Of a DNA stretch of 64,000 bases, positions 11,456 to 23,160 are shown one piece after another. A model generated the notes under the pieces. It saw nothing but the letters and a program-made list of their open reading frames with translations. It was not told where the DNA came from and did no database searches. The stretch comes from Gnetum montanum. Its lineage: Eukaryota; Streptophyta; Gnetopsida; Gnetales; Gnetaceae. Made by a program: the position numbers and the translations under genes. Position 1 is the first letter of the stretch. Every line of letters begins with the position of its first letter. Where the stretch lies: positions 96,181 to 160,180 of the forward strand of contig MNCI01033682.1 in the NCBI GenBank assembly GCA_015680685.1. Reading direction: 5' to 3'.

Positions 11456-12294
11456 TGATGAATCATGGTTTGCCATGCCCCAATATTAGATACTTGATAT
11501 CAGGTATGCTATATTGTAACCTAGATAACAATATCATGATTCTTGTGTCAGCCTATAAATATAGCACTCAGGCACACAGGAAAGGGGGAGTTGGTAAGTC
11601 TTAGGGTAGAGTTGTTTTGTCAGTTTTTAGTTCCTTCCCAAGTGCATGCCCATAGTATGATGATTGTAATTGTACAGAACCTTTGTTCGAGTGTGACATA
11701 CTTGGACACACACACAATTGACAATAAAGATCGAGATTACTCCATCATTGTAGTATTCACTTGGTTTTTAATTTTTTAATTGTTAATTATTATTTATTTT
11801 TTTCTTAGTTAATATTTATTTATTGTTATTTACTATTCCTGTTGTTAATGTGGAATGAGTACATCTTAATCATGAACATTAAAGTGTAACTACTTGGTAG
11901 CCTAATAGCGTATCTAGTAGTGCTCAAGTAATATGCACTTGGTAACCCTAGAAGTAGTACACTAGGTCCAAGATGCATGTGGATGATTAAGGATGAATGC
12001 TCATCACACTTAGGCTAGTTTAGATTTTTTTTCCTATTACTCATTAGCTTAAATCAAGATTATTTTTCATTGTCTGTAGGAGTAGCCTAGTTTTAGGAAT
12101 CATATCATACACCTCACATTGGACTAAACCATATGTGACAAGAGAAATTACTAGTCCAGGTGGGAAGATAATGAACTGTGATCAACGTATAACTATCTAG
12201 GTGCCACAACTAGTTTGTTTGCAGAGTTCGACCGGATCATGCATACATGCTCGTATTCGTGTGGTTGAGCGTAGGGGTACCTCATCACTCATCA
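11456..12294 (+). repeat. RE-A 3' LTR
   Basis: 839 bp. Starts TGATGAATCATGG after the purine tract GTGGGGGTA and ends CTCATCA. U3 carries TTGATATCAGG-type words, TATA box near 11554, and an AATAAAG poly(A)-like signal at about 11724. The flank after it is TACCC. The matching left duplicate is not visible because the 5' end is disrupted. Confidence 0.85.
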
Positions 12295-12844
12295 TACCCC
12301 AACAGCATGCAAAGTGCTAAGGAGAGGTGAAAACTCCACAATAATATAGAAAGAAAACTATTTAACAATATGTATCCAAAGTTATAAGTTCAATTCCAAT
12401 AGGTAACATTAAGTTATAAAGTTCTACTTAATTTCTACCAAAGTTTTGTGTTGACTATATATCCTACGATACATATAATCAATGAAATAGGAGTTGATGT
12501 TATTGAAACTTGAAACATTTTTTTAATAATATTTACCTAAAGACATATAGGCAAATTAGAACTTTAAAATTCAATATTGCCTACTAGAATTCAACCCATA
12601 ACTTGGACTTACCAACTTAAGAGCCTTACTGCTTGCTATACATATAGTCATTGCAATACTTTTAAATTTCATAAAAAAAAAGCAATGTTACCATATTTTT
12701 TAATAGTCATTGCAATACTTTTAAATTTCATTTAAAAAAAAGCAATGGTATCATATTTTTTAAAAAGTTAAAATGGATTTGAAACTCCAAGTTATGGGTT
12801 CAATTCTAATGGATAATGCTGAGTTATAAATTAGAAAAAATAAA
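12295..12844. repeat. AT-rich intergenic DNA with SINE-like pieces and a tandem duplication
   Basis: Two tRNA-like pieces are visible. One is on the minus strand at about 12520-12660 (B-box-like GGGTTGAATTCT). The other is on the plus strand at about 12780-12830 (CCAAGTTATGGGTTCAATTC). Between them, a roughly 60 bp unit (AATAGTCATTGCAATAC...) is duplicated in tandem at about 12645-12765. No gene seen. Confidence 0.5.
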
Positions 12845-14146
12845 AAGCAAGATGTGTAAGGATATTGATCATGTCAAATGCATCAAAGAATTAGATAAAA
12901 GAATTTTGGTAAAAGACAATGAAATTCTGGATAGGTAGAAAATTTATTTTTAAGAATTGTTAAATAAAGAATTTCCAAGAGAAGACATCCAAGACGAAGA
13001 ATCAAATTTCAATTTGGTTAATGAACTTTCATTCTCTAAGGTGAAGATAGCCTTATCAAAATTGAAAAATGGAAAAAATATTGGACCAAATAACATTCCT
13101 ATAAAAGCTTGGAAAGCATTGGGATATACAAGAATTTCCTAGCTAATACAATTATTTAAAAAATTATGAAGGATGGAGAAATGCCCAAAAATTGGAAAAG
13201 AAGCGTTATCATTCCCAATTACAAAAATAAAGGAGAGTACAAAATTGTGCAAACTATAAAGGGATCAAGCTAATGAGCCATACTATGAAGCCTTGGGAGA
13301 GAGTCATATAGCAGTGCCTCAAACTTAAATCAAAAGTATTTTCTTGGTACAACAATTGATGGAGAAATTCAAAAAATATAGAAAAAATCTTCATATGATC
13401 TTCATTGACTCAGAAAAAGCATATGACAAAGTGCCTATAAATATTATTTAGTGGATCTTGTGGAGCAAAAACATCTTTAATAAATATATTAAAGTAATTC
13501 AAGACATGTATGAAGAAGCTATCACTAAAATTAAAATAGCTTGTGGAATAACATCTAATTTTCCAATCACAATAGGTCTACATCAAGGGTCTACAATTAG
13601 CCTATACTTATTTACCATTATTATGGATGAATTAACAAAGAAAATACATGATGAAATTCCTTAGTGTATGCTATCTATAAATGATATTGTGTTGGTGGAT
13701 ATAGCTCAAGAAAATATTACTACCAAATAGAGAAGTGGCAACATACTCTAGAATCAAAAGTCTTAAAAATTAGCGAAAGGAAAATAGAATATATGGAATT
13801 CAATTTTAATAACAACATAAATAATGATGAAAAGTAAGTGAAAATTCAAGATAAAAAAGCCCATTACTACAAATAGTTTCGCTACCTAGGATTAATCTCT
13901 AATCAAATAGTAAAATTGATAAAAATATCAAAAATAGAATTGAGGTAAGCTAATCAAAATGAAGACACATTAGTAATGTTCTCTGTGATAAAAAAATACC
14001 AATAAAATTAAAAGAAAAAATTTTACATGATAACAATCAGGCTTGCTATCTTATATGGTGCTGAATGTTGGGCAGTACAAAAGAGACATGAACAACAAAT
14101 CAATGTGGTAAAAATGCAAATGCTTCAATGGATATTGAATATTATT
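12845..14146 (+). pseudogene. RTE-type LINE reverse transcriptase, 5' and middle part (broken)
   Basis: Recognisable order for plant RTE-clade LINEs: DHVKCIKE near 12868; KLKNGKNIGPNNIPIKAW, which carries the GP(D/N).IP motif (13061-13114); MPKNWKRS; then FIDSEKAYDKVP (about 13402-13437), holding the first catalytic Asp. QDMYEEAITKIK and GLHQGSTIS follow at 13501-13600. CMLSINDIVLVD at about 13665-13705 is where FADD is expected, so the catalytic FADD is degraded to SIND. ILYGAECWAVQKRHEQQINVVKMQML follows at about 14048-14130. Many stops. It ends abruptly at the foldback element. The missing C-terminus matches 38581-38925. Confidence 0.85.
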
Positions 14147-14621
14147 ACTACCTTAGATATATATATATATATATATATCTCTCTCTCTCTCTCTCTACCA
14201 ATTGGTCAAGATGATTTTAAATAACATGATTTTAACCAAGCTCAACTACTGGATGAGGTAACAAGATAACTAAAAATGAAATCTCTCATCCCTCCTCCAT
14301 TTCTCTAATACTTACCCATTTTAGTTTTATCCTCTTGGTCAAGCTTGTTTTGTCTTTGTTTGTGCATGGCATTTTTGAGAAATAAATCTCTTGCATAAAT
14401 AACGCTAAAAAATGCCAGGAACAAACAAAGACAAAACAAACTTGACCGAGAGGGTAAAACTAAATTGGGTAAGTGGTAGAAAAATAGAGGAGGGATGAGT
14501 GATTTCATTTTTAGTTATCTTGTTACCTCATCCAATAATTGAGCTTGGTTAAAATCATGTTCTTTAAAATCATCTTGGCCAATTAATAGAGAGATATATA
14601 TATATATATGTCTAAGGTAGT
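14147..14621. mobile_element. Foldback MITE (475 bp near-palindrome)
   Basis: Ends are ACTACCTTAGA (14147-14157) and TCTAAGGTAGT (14611-14621). The two arms are complementary almost throughout, about 220 bp each, with a loop near 14375-14405 (GGCATTTTT ... AAAAAATGCC). Each arm contains an (AT)n tract next to a GA/CT-rich tract (14158-14196 on the left). No target duplication is clear, so the superfamily is open. There is no coding capacity. It truncates the LINE at its left edge. Confidence 0.8.
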
Positions 14622-14950
14622 GGAGCGGTTTCGCGAGCAATGAGTAGACTTTAATTATTTTTAAAATTTTTTAAGTTATCAATTATCATTATAAAAAACA
14701 TAGTTATAAATGTTCAAGTTGTCAAAATATTAATAGAACTATTTAAATAACATCACTATTTGCATTCCAAAAAATATATACTGGTAAACATAAATTGGTA
14801 GAAATAAAAGTTTATATATTTTGTATATGTTGATGAAGGAATAAATTGCACAAATTTTGCAACAAACATTACAAAGATGTAGAATAGGATTGAATAAAAG
14901 GCAAAATACAACAATAAGTGTGAACTCAATATGCCTAATCCTCCAATTGA
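14622..14950. other. AT-rich segment, no gene seen
   Basis: Low-complexity AT-rich DNA between the MITE and the helicase remnant. It may include the 3' untranslated end of the minus-strand helicase element. No further structure recognised. Confidence 0.4.
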
Positions 14951-14964
14951 GCAAAACGAACTTC

Positions 14965-16690
14965 CTATGCAATTGTACTATGCAGATGTTTAACATTTGA
15001 AATCTTTCTGTATCTCTTCACAGAGAAATGAGGATGAATCTTTAAAGAATCAATGGTCTTAACTCTAGATAATGCAACAAATGTTAGACCTGTAAATTCT
15101 CTTGAACCAATGTCAACAGTAGCCTTATCTAGTATCATTCCTTGAGATTTATGAACAGCCATGGCCCATGCCAATCGTAATGGTAATTGACATGATGCTC
15201 CTCAGACCACATGTATAATTGGCACATGATGAGGATTACCATTATCAAAGGGACATTCGATGTAGGAGTCAAAGTCAACAACAACATACGATGGTAATCT
15301 AGGTGGCTATTTACCTAGATGACACATAATTCTGTGAATTATGCTAAGTGCATCATTCACCAATCCTGCTTCAGGCCAAAGGTTAACTATGAGCATAACC
15401 CTTGCACCTTGACATATAAGCAAAGATCACTCAATATCATCATCATCGTCATCTGAGATTTTGAATCCACAAGCATCTCTATTTGCTACACACATAGCAA
15501 TGGGTCTTTTCATTTTTTGCAACATCTTCTTATTGTGTGATTGGACTTTATTTTTCATATCATATAAATGCATTGATTCTTCAAAACTGTCTAATCCACT
15601 CAAAGTGGATGGAAGATTCATTCGAGCATCTAAGAAATTATAATCTTCATCATGGCTAGGACAGATGGTTGGATTCCTAGATCCATGTTATGTTCAACAA
15701 AAAATAATTTGATCTCACAACCAAAACTATCAAGAAATTTTTTTTTCATTAATGCACTTATTGCATGTGGGTCCTCTACTTTTGGTTGAATCTAATAATA
15801 TGCCAAGAAATATTTTGTTGCATACATTGCAAGAACATGCATTTTCAAAACTTCTAATTGTAGTATTAAAATTCTGTGTTACATGAGCAATTTTTGTATA
15901 TGTCTTTTGCAAGTTTGGAAAGGAATGAACAGGTTCTGAAGAAGGCATTTCCACTATTGGTACATTGGCAACATATGTAGCTTCATTCATTTGATGAAAT
16001 GAATTATCCTCGTGTCAACATTGCCTTGTTCGGTAGTCACTCTCACAATATTGTGCCTGTTCTTGATCTTGTTGCAATTGTTCTTCTTCTACGTGTGTGA
16101 TTTCTAGCATGGATGTTGCTTGAATAATAAGCACAGATGCATTGTCAATGTCCTGCAAAATGTTAGGAAATGTGAATTAAAATATGTACTAACTTGAATA
16201 TGGGTAGATAATAACAACTTGCATTTTTTGTTGATTATTTACATTATTATTATCAATAATGTGGATCATTCCATTAGATGAATTTCTAGGTGATGAGAGG
16301 GGATTTGAAGTTGATGTAGCTTAAAAGAATATATGCAATGTAAGTATGTAAACAACACGAGAAGATTTTCTTACGTTAAATATTTTTTTCGAAATATTAA
16401 AAAATGCATAAATTACATACTTATGAATTTTGTAGAATTCGTTGTCGTTCTCACTTACATCATTTTGCTTCTCATTTCAGAAATCTTCTCTCTTCTGCAT
16501 TCATCAATTTTGGATTTCTAGTTTCTATGATCTGTGGTCATCCTTTGCCTTAGCCACGTCCATGTCCACACCCACTACCACAACCTCTATGAATCACGTT
16601 ATTTATTGCAATAGATGGTTGTTGTAGTTGATCTTAAAGAGAGTGTTCTATGCCTTCTCTATTAGGACTAATAGTAGCAGTATTCATGTT
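14965..16690 (-). pseudogene. PIF1/Helitron-like helicase element, internally deleted
   Basis: Minus strand. The C-terminal part (15174 to about 14990) reads AWAMAVHKSQG..LDKATVDIG and GLTFVALSRVKTIDSL, the last motifs of PIF1-type SF1 helicases. Upstream (15450-15180) are GARVMLIVNLW and GLVNDAL, also PIF1-like. Further upstream (15990-15640), CSCNVCNKIF, a CNKC pair and NMDLG resemble the cysteine-bearing DUF6570 domain often joined to Helitron-like N and PIF1 domains. The region between (replication initiator and helicase core) is missing, so this is a deletion derivative. The N-terminal end near 16690 starts MNTATISPNREG and has a Gly/Arg/Cys-rich patch. GT-AG intron-like gaps are possible at about 16153-16222 and from about 16455. 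Confidence 0.7.
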
Positions 16691-17345
16691 TTTGAAAATG
16701 CATAAATTCAAATATTCCACTCCATCATTCTTAAACATGATGCTTAAGTATAATATCTTTTAATAAAATTTAGATTTATTTTCCTATCTAGTCAAATCAT
16801 TTAACATTTGTTGTCAAAGATATACACCATTGTTGTTATTGAGAATTTTAGTTTTAAATGATTTTAGTGGTTACCATGAACTTTGGCTAATATTCATATC
16901 TAAGTAAAGTGTGAAAGAATAATTTAAACAACCCATGTAAAGCATATTCTAGTTGACATAACTTTTAGAAGAGAACATCACTGTAGCATTGTAATAGGTT
17001 CAAATTATGCACACGCACACGCGCGTGCACACACACACACACACACACATTTTATCTTCAGATTTGCAAATATAACGTCATCGATTTAAGTAAATAGATT
17101 GTAGCATTATAATAGGTTCAAATTATCCATATATATATTTTTAATTTTATTGTCTTCAAATTTGTAGATATAAAGTCGCTAGTTCAAGTCAATAGATTGC
17201 AAATTAATGAAGAGAATATTCTAGTACTTAATATACCTCATGATAAAACGTTTATATACATGAGAACAAGAAAGCTTATTAACTAAGGAACTTTTAAAAG
17301 CAAAATTAATGATAAAATTTCTAGATACATGAGAACAAGAAAGCT
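16691..17345. repeat. Non-coding DNA with CA microsatellite and two local duplications
   Basis: A (CA)n tract lies at 17010-17049. It sits in a roughly 110 bp unit (GTAGCATT.TAATAGGTTCAAATTAT...) that is duplicated next to itself (about 16983-17095 and 17100-17200). In the second copy the CA tract is replaced by (TA)n. A second duplication, TACATGAGAACAAGAAAGCTTATTAAC, occurs at about 17257 and 17330. No gene seen. Confidence 0.6.
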
Positions 17346-17354
17346 TATTAACAT

Positions 17355-18152
17355 GTAAATGTTGATTTTAAACACGCTATAGAAATTGCATGCGTTGATT
17401 TCATGAAGTGTATTGCCATGAAACAAATTGTAAAATGAGCTAAGATCATTAGCACTAATATGGATGTTACAAAGCTATTTAAACCACCAAAAAATGTAGA
17501 TATAAATACGCAACTACCACAAGATGCAGCCATGCTATAATTTTGTAATGATCTTACCAAGAAATTTAATGGCAACCCACCAAAAGCATGACAAATAAGA
17601 AACCTACTTTAACATTGGAGTAGTTAAGACAACTACTACCAAATCAAATGTAAAAATTGACAGAATACATGGAAACCTGGATGGATGTCTATTCCACAAG
17701 AGGGACCACAAAACTAGGCTTATGAAACTGAAGCTTCTGAGGTATTCTATGGTGGTGGTGTAGGTGGTGATAAGACCATGCTTACTATTGGGTTAAGCAT
17801 TACAAAGTATCATAATACCAATTTCTTTCATTTAAATAATTAGTAGTTTAATGGTGTGATCAAATCATATACACAATTATTGTGTAACTATTCGTCAGCA
17901 TCTGTATTTAAAAAAGACATCAAGGTAGATGATTGTTTTCTTGTATTTTAAGGATTGCACAAAAAAGATGTGCAAGTGTACATGGAAATTCTTATGATTT
18001 AGTAGTTTTTGATAAAGTAAGCCACCATCGTCCAAGTGACATGGAAGAAGTCATGTTTTGGCATAGATCTTTCAGAGGTATGCCATCTAAATTAAAAGTT
18101 CTTTATTTGTATAACCCTTCTTTTTTTGAAGTAGACCTCAGTTATTACTAGA
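17355..18152 (+). pseudogene. Possible decayed coding strip, identity unknown
   Basis: Successive short plus-strand frames look more protein-like than the surroundings, for example IACVDFMKCIAMKQIV near 17379, TKLFKPPKNVDIN near 17468, and an open frame at 17933-18151. They do not join into one frame, and I cannot assign a family. It could be exon pieces of a dead host gene or part of an older transposon. Low confidence. Confidence 0.25.
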
Positions 18153-18605
18153 TTAGATAGCAAACACATTATTGGATTTGCTGTGTAGGTTGGCTACTTA
18201 GATGATGTCCATGGTAATTTTGGCATCCTTGAGGCAGGCTCGGATGATGTTGATGCTACCACTGGAGCACTTGATGGTGTCTGCAATGATTTTGGTGCCC
18301 ACCCACCATCATTGCACTCATTACCATCACTGCTGCTGAATCCACTACACCGTTGTTATTAGTGTTGAAAAAAGCTACCTTTGCCAGATCTGTTGCACTG
18401 CTGTTGTCTATCGATGTTGAAAAAAGCTACCTCTATGCCATGCAAGGCCACTGTTATTTCCCTTGTTGCCGTTGGTGTACCAAAACATGGCCATCTTGGA
18501 AGTCTAGGGAGTCTCGACGTTGTTGCATCATTGGTTGGTGCTTTGTGGGGCTACCTTCACAAGTGTGGTGGCTGTGGGTAGGGCACAATGGCGATGTGGG
18601 AAGAG
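18153..18605. other. Unassigned, relatively GC-rich flank of RE1
   Basis: Contains a 17 bp word GTTGAAAAAAGCTACCT repeated at about 18363 and 18415. Short overlapping frames in several directions show no recognisable product. It continues across RE1 at 38374. Confidence 0.35.
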
Positions 18606-19231
18606 TGATGAATCACCGCTATTGGCTGTGACGTTGGGTAAGCAACGTTAGGGCCATGACGTCACATACATGATGTCAGGGCTTGGATCTGACATTAGAT
18701 ATCTAACGTTAGGGTATATACCCTGAGTTTATAAATACCATGCTTGGGCTCTAGTTTTGGGATAATTCATTAGTATGTTTTTAGTTTTCAAGTAAGGTAG
18801 TAAAGTTCTTACTGTTTCTTCTCCCTAGAGCTAGAATATAGTACTTGGTAACCCAGCAAAGCTTAACGCTTGGTAGCCTAGCAGTGTTATATGTGTTCAA
18901 GATGTGTCCAAGAAAGTGGGGCAATTACTTATGTTAGGCTAGTTAGGCAATAGATACTAGTTTTCAATCTACTCTACCCTTATTCTTATTTTAGGTGATT
19001 ACATCCATAAAATATAAAAATGATAAAAATTCATATACCTCAATTATAGTTAAACCATACCCTTGAGCCTCACAAGTATAGTTGGGAAGACAACGAACGT
19101 TTTTAACATGATTTCACTTCCTAGAGGAACTAGTGTATGAGATAACTATAGGTCCATGGACTTCGATTGGATCGCGTGTAATGCCTTAGTGATTCGTATG
19201 GTTGGGTGTAGGGATACCTTATTGCTCATCA
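18606..19231 (+). repeat. RE1 5' LTR (internally deleted)
   Basis: 626 bp against 833 bp for its partner. About 207 bp present in the 3' LTR (from TAGAATATTTTC to CATATAGTACTTGG) is absent at about 18836-18840. The join sits at a shared ATA, typical of illegitimate recombination. Begins TGATGAATCACCG, ends CTCATCA. TATA-like sequence near 18730. Confidence 0.85.
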
Positions 19232-19232
19232 T

Positions 19233-19250
19233 TGGTGTTGTTGCTGGGGA
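19233..19250 (+). other. Primer binding site, RE1
   Basis: TGGTGTTGTTGCTGGGGA lies one base after the LTR. It matches the tRNA-Asp complement apart from several C-to-T-type changes. Confidence 0.7.
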
Positions 19251-19391
19251 CATTTTTTTTGTTTTGTGTGCTATTTAAGATCTAGTAAAAGTATTTAAAT
19301 CATTGGAATGAACCTAAGAGTCATCTCTTATTTCACAATTACGATAACAAATTCTTAGAGCACACTATGATTTATATTTTGCTAACTGAAA

Positions 19392-19685
19392 ATGTCTTCT
19401 TCTCACAGGAGAACTTCTTCACCCAAGCCTAATAATGCTTGTTCATCAAAGCCTCAATAGTACCAAATTACATATACTCATCCTAATAAGTATGTGCCAA
19501 AATTCACCTTCATCTTACACTAGGATGAAAAGCTATGGTGGCATGACATTGAGGGTAACATTGTGTTGCCACTTAATTGTGCTGCTCCTACAATGCTTTA
19601 TCAAATGCTTGCATGATGTGTTCTTCAAGACCACCATGGGAAATATATCATGGAAGATGTCAATGCCAAGAATTATCATCCTACC
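19392..19685 (+). pseudogene. gag: RE1 gag, 5' portion
   Basis: Begins ATGTCTTCTTCTCACAGG, like RE3. Reads with a few TAG/TAA/TGA stops through VPKFTFILH.DEKLWW and GNIVLP, motifs shared with RE2, RE3 and RE4. It stops at RE2's target site CTACC (19681-19685) and continues at 29590. Confidence 0.75.
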
Positions 19686-20506
19686 AGGTGAGCCACGATA
19701 TCATGTACGCGATATCGAAGCCTTCCAAGCGATACTGGACATTCGATATTGGGGCCTATCTTGTCGCCTATAAATAAGAGGTGGGCACACTTGGTTTGGC
19801 AATAGTTAGTTTATTAATCTTAGTCCCTTACCTGAACTCTTGCCTTTTTCCTTTCCTAGAGTTAGAATTATTTCTGAGTGCCCATAGTAGGAGTCATAAA
19901 CCTAACAGATCCTTATTCGAGCATTGTGTACCTGAGCACGCCTTGTGATTGGAAATAAAGATGAACTTTGTGATAAACCTTGTAGCATTCAGAGTAGCTT
20001 ATTTAATGTTATTTATAGTTATTTAATGCTTTCTTTAGTTAATTAATGTTCTCTCTCTCACCTTATTAACTCTGCTAAGTAAGCACACTCAGTACAACCA
20101 CTTCGAGCATGTGTGGAACACTTGGTAACCCAATAATGATTAGCGTTTGGTAATCCCAGTAGTGTTGCATTGGTTCAAGATGTGGATGGCAAGTGAGAAC
20201 GAATGTTGGTGTTAAGACTAGTTAGGGCATAGTCAATTAGTTAAATTAAATTGGTTACTTAATTAGTTCACTTCTCCCTTTGTAGCACCAAGACATAAAA
20301 CATAAAAATATATATATAAATCATATGCGTTAAGTTTACTTAACAATACAAACGTGCTATACAAGTAAGCTTGGGAAGATAATCATTGACTAACCTGTCT
20401 AGGTACTGTAAAGGCGCATAAGCACTTAGTCCTTGGAGTTCGACTAGATCGTGCGTGTATGCTCATATTCGTATGGTTGAGTGTAGGGATACCTTGCCGC
20501 TCATCA
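19686..20506 (+). repeat. RE2 5' LTR
   Basis: Aligns with 28750-29584. The start is AGGTGAGCC where the partner has TGATGAGCC, so the terminal TG is mutated. U3 has a decayed palindrome (CGATATCATGTACGCGATAT at about 19697), TATAAATAAGAGG near 19771, and AATAAAG near 19954. Ends CTCATCA. Confidence 0.85.
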
Positions 20507-20507
20507 T

Positions 20508-20525
20508 TGGCACCATTGTCGAGGA
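20508..20525 (+). other. Primer binding site, RE2
   Basis: TGGCACCATTGTCGAGGA is close to the tRNA-Asp complement with a few transitions. Confidence 0.75.
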
Positions 20526-20644
20526 CTTTGTTGGTTGTGCGCTAGCTATAACTTAGGAAATCTTCACATCGTTGGAACAAACCCTTAGGGTTGGTTATCT
20601 TACAATTAGGAAAACGAAAAGTATTACACACTAAATAGACAATT

Positions 20645-23160
20645 ATGTCTCCTTCTTCTTATGAGAGTGTTTCACTGCCTAGGTCCGATATAGGGAACAA
20701 TCAGAGGCATAGTATACATGATAATCCGCCAGTCCCTTAACAGTTTCGTGTGGTATACATTCATCCTGATGAGTATATACCAAACTTTACCTTTATCCTC
20801 CACCAGGATGAGAAACTGCATTGGCGTAATTTAGAAGGTAACATAGTGTTACCTTTTGATTGCTCTTTCCTGGGCATGCTTCTTTGTGATCTCACATGAA
20901 TTAATATGCAGCACTTACAGGCAAAGTACGTCGTGCATGATCATGACTTGAGAGAGTATCGACCCACAGAGGTACAATGTCAAAGGGATCTACAATAGGA
21001 TAGACGTCATGAATCCATGAAGGGGAAGTTATCTCAGAATGTCCTGTATGTGATAAGTGAAAATGAGGGTGGTGAACCTACCTCAGGAGGTCTCCCAGAC
21101 AATGATATTGCTCCCATTGACTTTGGTCAAGGGGTTGTGTATTAGAATCTTCACTTAACTATCCATAACCCAGATTCTGGTACCAATAGACATAAATGGT
21201 CTAAAAAAGGAACACAAACACATGACAAAGATGGACATTCTGATTGTAACTACGATTGAGGCCATGACCACCAAGGAGAAGGAAGCAAGCACCATCATGG
21301 TGACGATCCTCCTTCTCCTTCATCTTCATCATCTCATTCACCCTCTCCTTCAGGATCTGGATGTAGTCGCAAGGAAAAAGACCCTGAGGATAATGGTAAG
21401 CGAAACGGGAATCATAGACAAAGCAGCTGAGAAAGGGGATGAGGGCATTCTAGAGAAACTCATCATGAGAGGAGGGAGAGTAGGGAACAACATAGGCATC
21501 ATAGATGCCATAGATAGTACAATCACGATGAACCCCTACTCGCTACCAAAAGTATGCTAGATATAACTGAGGCTATTAGAATCCCAACAAGGAACCAAAA
21601 AGATAGTAGGATCAAAAGATTGGACATGAACAATATCCCACGATTTGAAGGGGGATACAACGCTGATCCTCAAAATCATTTGCAAGCATTTCATGATGCA
21701 TGTGCCTTGCAAAACATAGAAAATGAGTGGCAAAAACTCAAGTTGTTTCCTTGGACACTAATCAAGGAAGCGGAAAGCTGGTACTGATCTTTAGAACCAG
21801 AATCCGTTCGCCAATGGAGTACCATGTTATAACTATTCACTGATAAGTATCAAACGTACTCCTGAGTGTCCAACTTGCAAAAGCAAATCCAAGGATGGAA
21901 ACAAGGAGGACATGAACCCTTGGATGCTACCATGGGCCGATATTATGTACTATTACATTATTGCCTAGGCCATGGTTACTCTCAAAGGGAACAACTACGC
22001 CATCTCGTAGATGGGCTTAGGCATGAAACGCAAAGAACCCTTGGGACTTATGCCCAAGGAAGGCTATCTGAGCTTAGGGCCCATCAAGTACAAAGATTGT
22101 TGGAGCAAGTTGCTAAAGAGGAAGATGAGTTAAGGAAAAGAGAGAGTGCAGAAGAATATAATAGATATCCTTCCCTCCAAAAGAAGGGAGTTAGATTTTC
22201 TGAGGATGAAGAAGAGTCACCACTTGAAGAGATGGTGAATAAGAAAACCTTGCCCATTCAAAAACTTGCATTGGAAGTATCAGCAAAGGTGGACCAAATG
22301 TGGGACTCCCTAGATAATAAATTTCAAATAGTTCTCAAAATAGTAGAGGAGTCTAGAGAGGAAGGTAGTGATCGAGAAAAGAGAAAAAAGAAAGAAGTTG
22401 AATATGCATGTAACCAAGGTAAGGGCAAAGTTGCCATCATCAAAGAGGTTGTGGATTCAGATACAGACAATGATGGTGGATGCGAGATATGCCAATATGA
22501 CCATCCTCAGGGATGTTTCCCTATAATCTCACATCTGCAAATGTCTGGGGTGTATGCACTCAACCCAAGATTAAACAGAAGGCAAACACCCCAAAGGTTA
22601 CCTTATCCCCAAGGTAACCCAAGGTAGTTCTACCAACCCTTGATGTATTATCCAAGTGGAACTTCACCACAACCAAATAAGCATTATCAACAATGGTAGC
22701 ACCCACAATCATGGGGAATGCCACCACCACATCAACAGTACCCTTACCGTCAACCAGACCTGTATGGATACTATGTGCAATAGCCAATCTCTCCACATGA
22801 CTCTCATAGTCATGTTGCTCCCCAGCCTCACTACCAAATCCATGAGCATTATAGAACTCCTTCTCCTAGGGGAGATGTTCCACAAACATACTATCCTTCT
22901 CATCTAGCTACATCTCTTCCATCCCTAATTCCATTACCATCTACTCCAGCCATGCAAGGTGAGATCCCTGCCCAACCATAACAACGTAATGCTACAAGGG
23001 TTGTTAACCCTCACCCTATTGTTGGTTCAGATAATCGCACAAAGAAGAGACCTTTATTTAGGACCAATAGTCCAACCAAGTCCTTGCAATCACAAGCGGC
23101 TAACTCTCCGAAGGCCTCACCATCATATGAAACTTCAGAATTCCCTTCAAACTAAAAGCC
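20645..23160 (+). pseudogene. gag: RE2 gag
   Basis: Start ATGTCTCCTTCTTCT. Regions in order: N-terminal FTFILHQDEKLHW (about 20788-20826); a His/Ser/Arg-rich linker; then RIKRLDMNNIPRFEGGYNADPQ (about 21610-21675). The capsid-like core at 21700-22100 includes LKLFPWTLIKEAESWY and IQGWKQGGHEPLDA. A charged helix follows, then the zinc knuckle CEICQYDHPQGC (about 22481-22516, CX2CX3HX3-4C), and a Pro/Gln/Tyr-rich tail. It is the best-preserved core in the plus-strand elements (an uninterrupted frame at 21866-22624). Stops such as WY-TGA-SLE (CGA>TGA) and several TAGs kill it. Confidence 0.85.

Larger units (their letters stand above)
398..12294 (+). mobile_element. RE-A: Ty3/Gypsy (OTA-type) element without pol, with 3' ORF
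   Basis: Order: 5' LTR remnant (398-886), tRNA-Asp-type PBS (888), gag, long spacer, large 3' ORF (8463-11180), purine tract GTGGGGGTA (11447-11455), 3' LTR (11456-12294). Gag is interrupted by the solo LTR at 2544-5674. Protease, RT, RNase H and integrase are missing: the proline-rich end of gag passes at about 6240-6380 into sequence that follows integrase in RE1 and RE2. It would therefore depend on a partner for replication enzymes. By eye the two LTR parts differ at roughly one position in ten, so the insertion is old. Confidence 0.85.
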
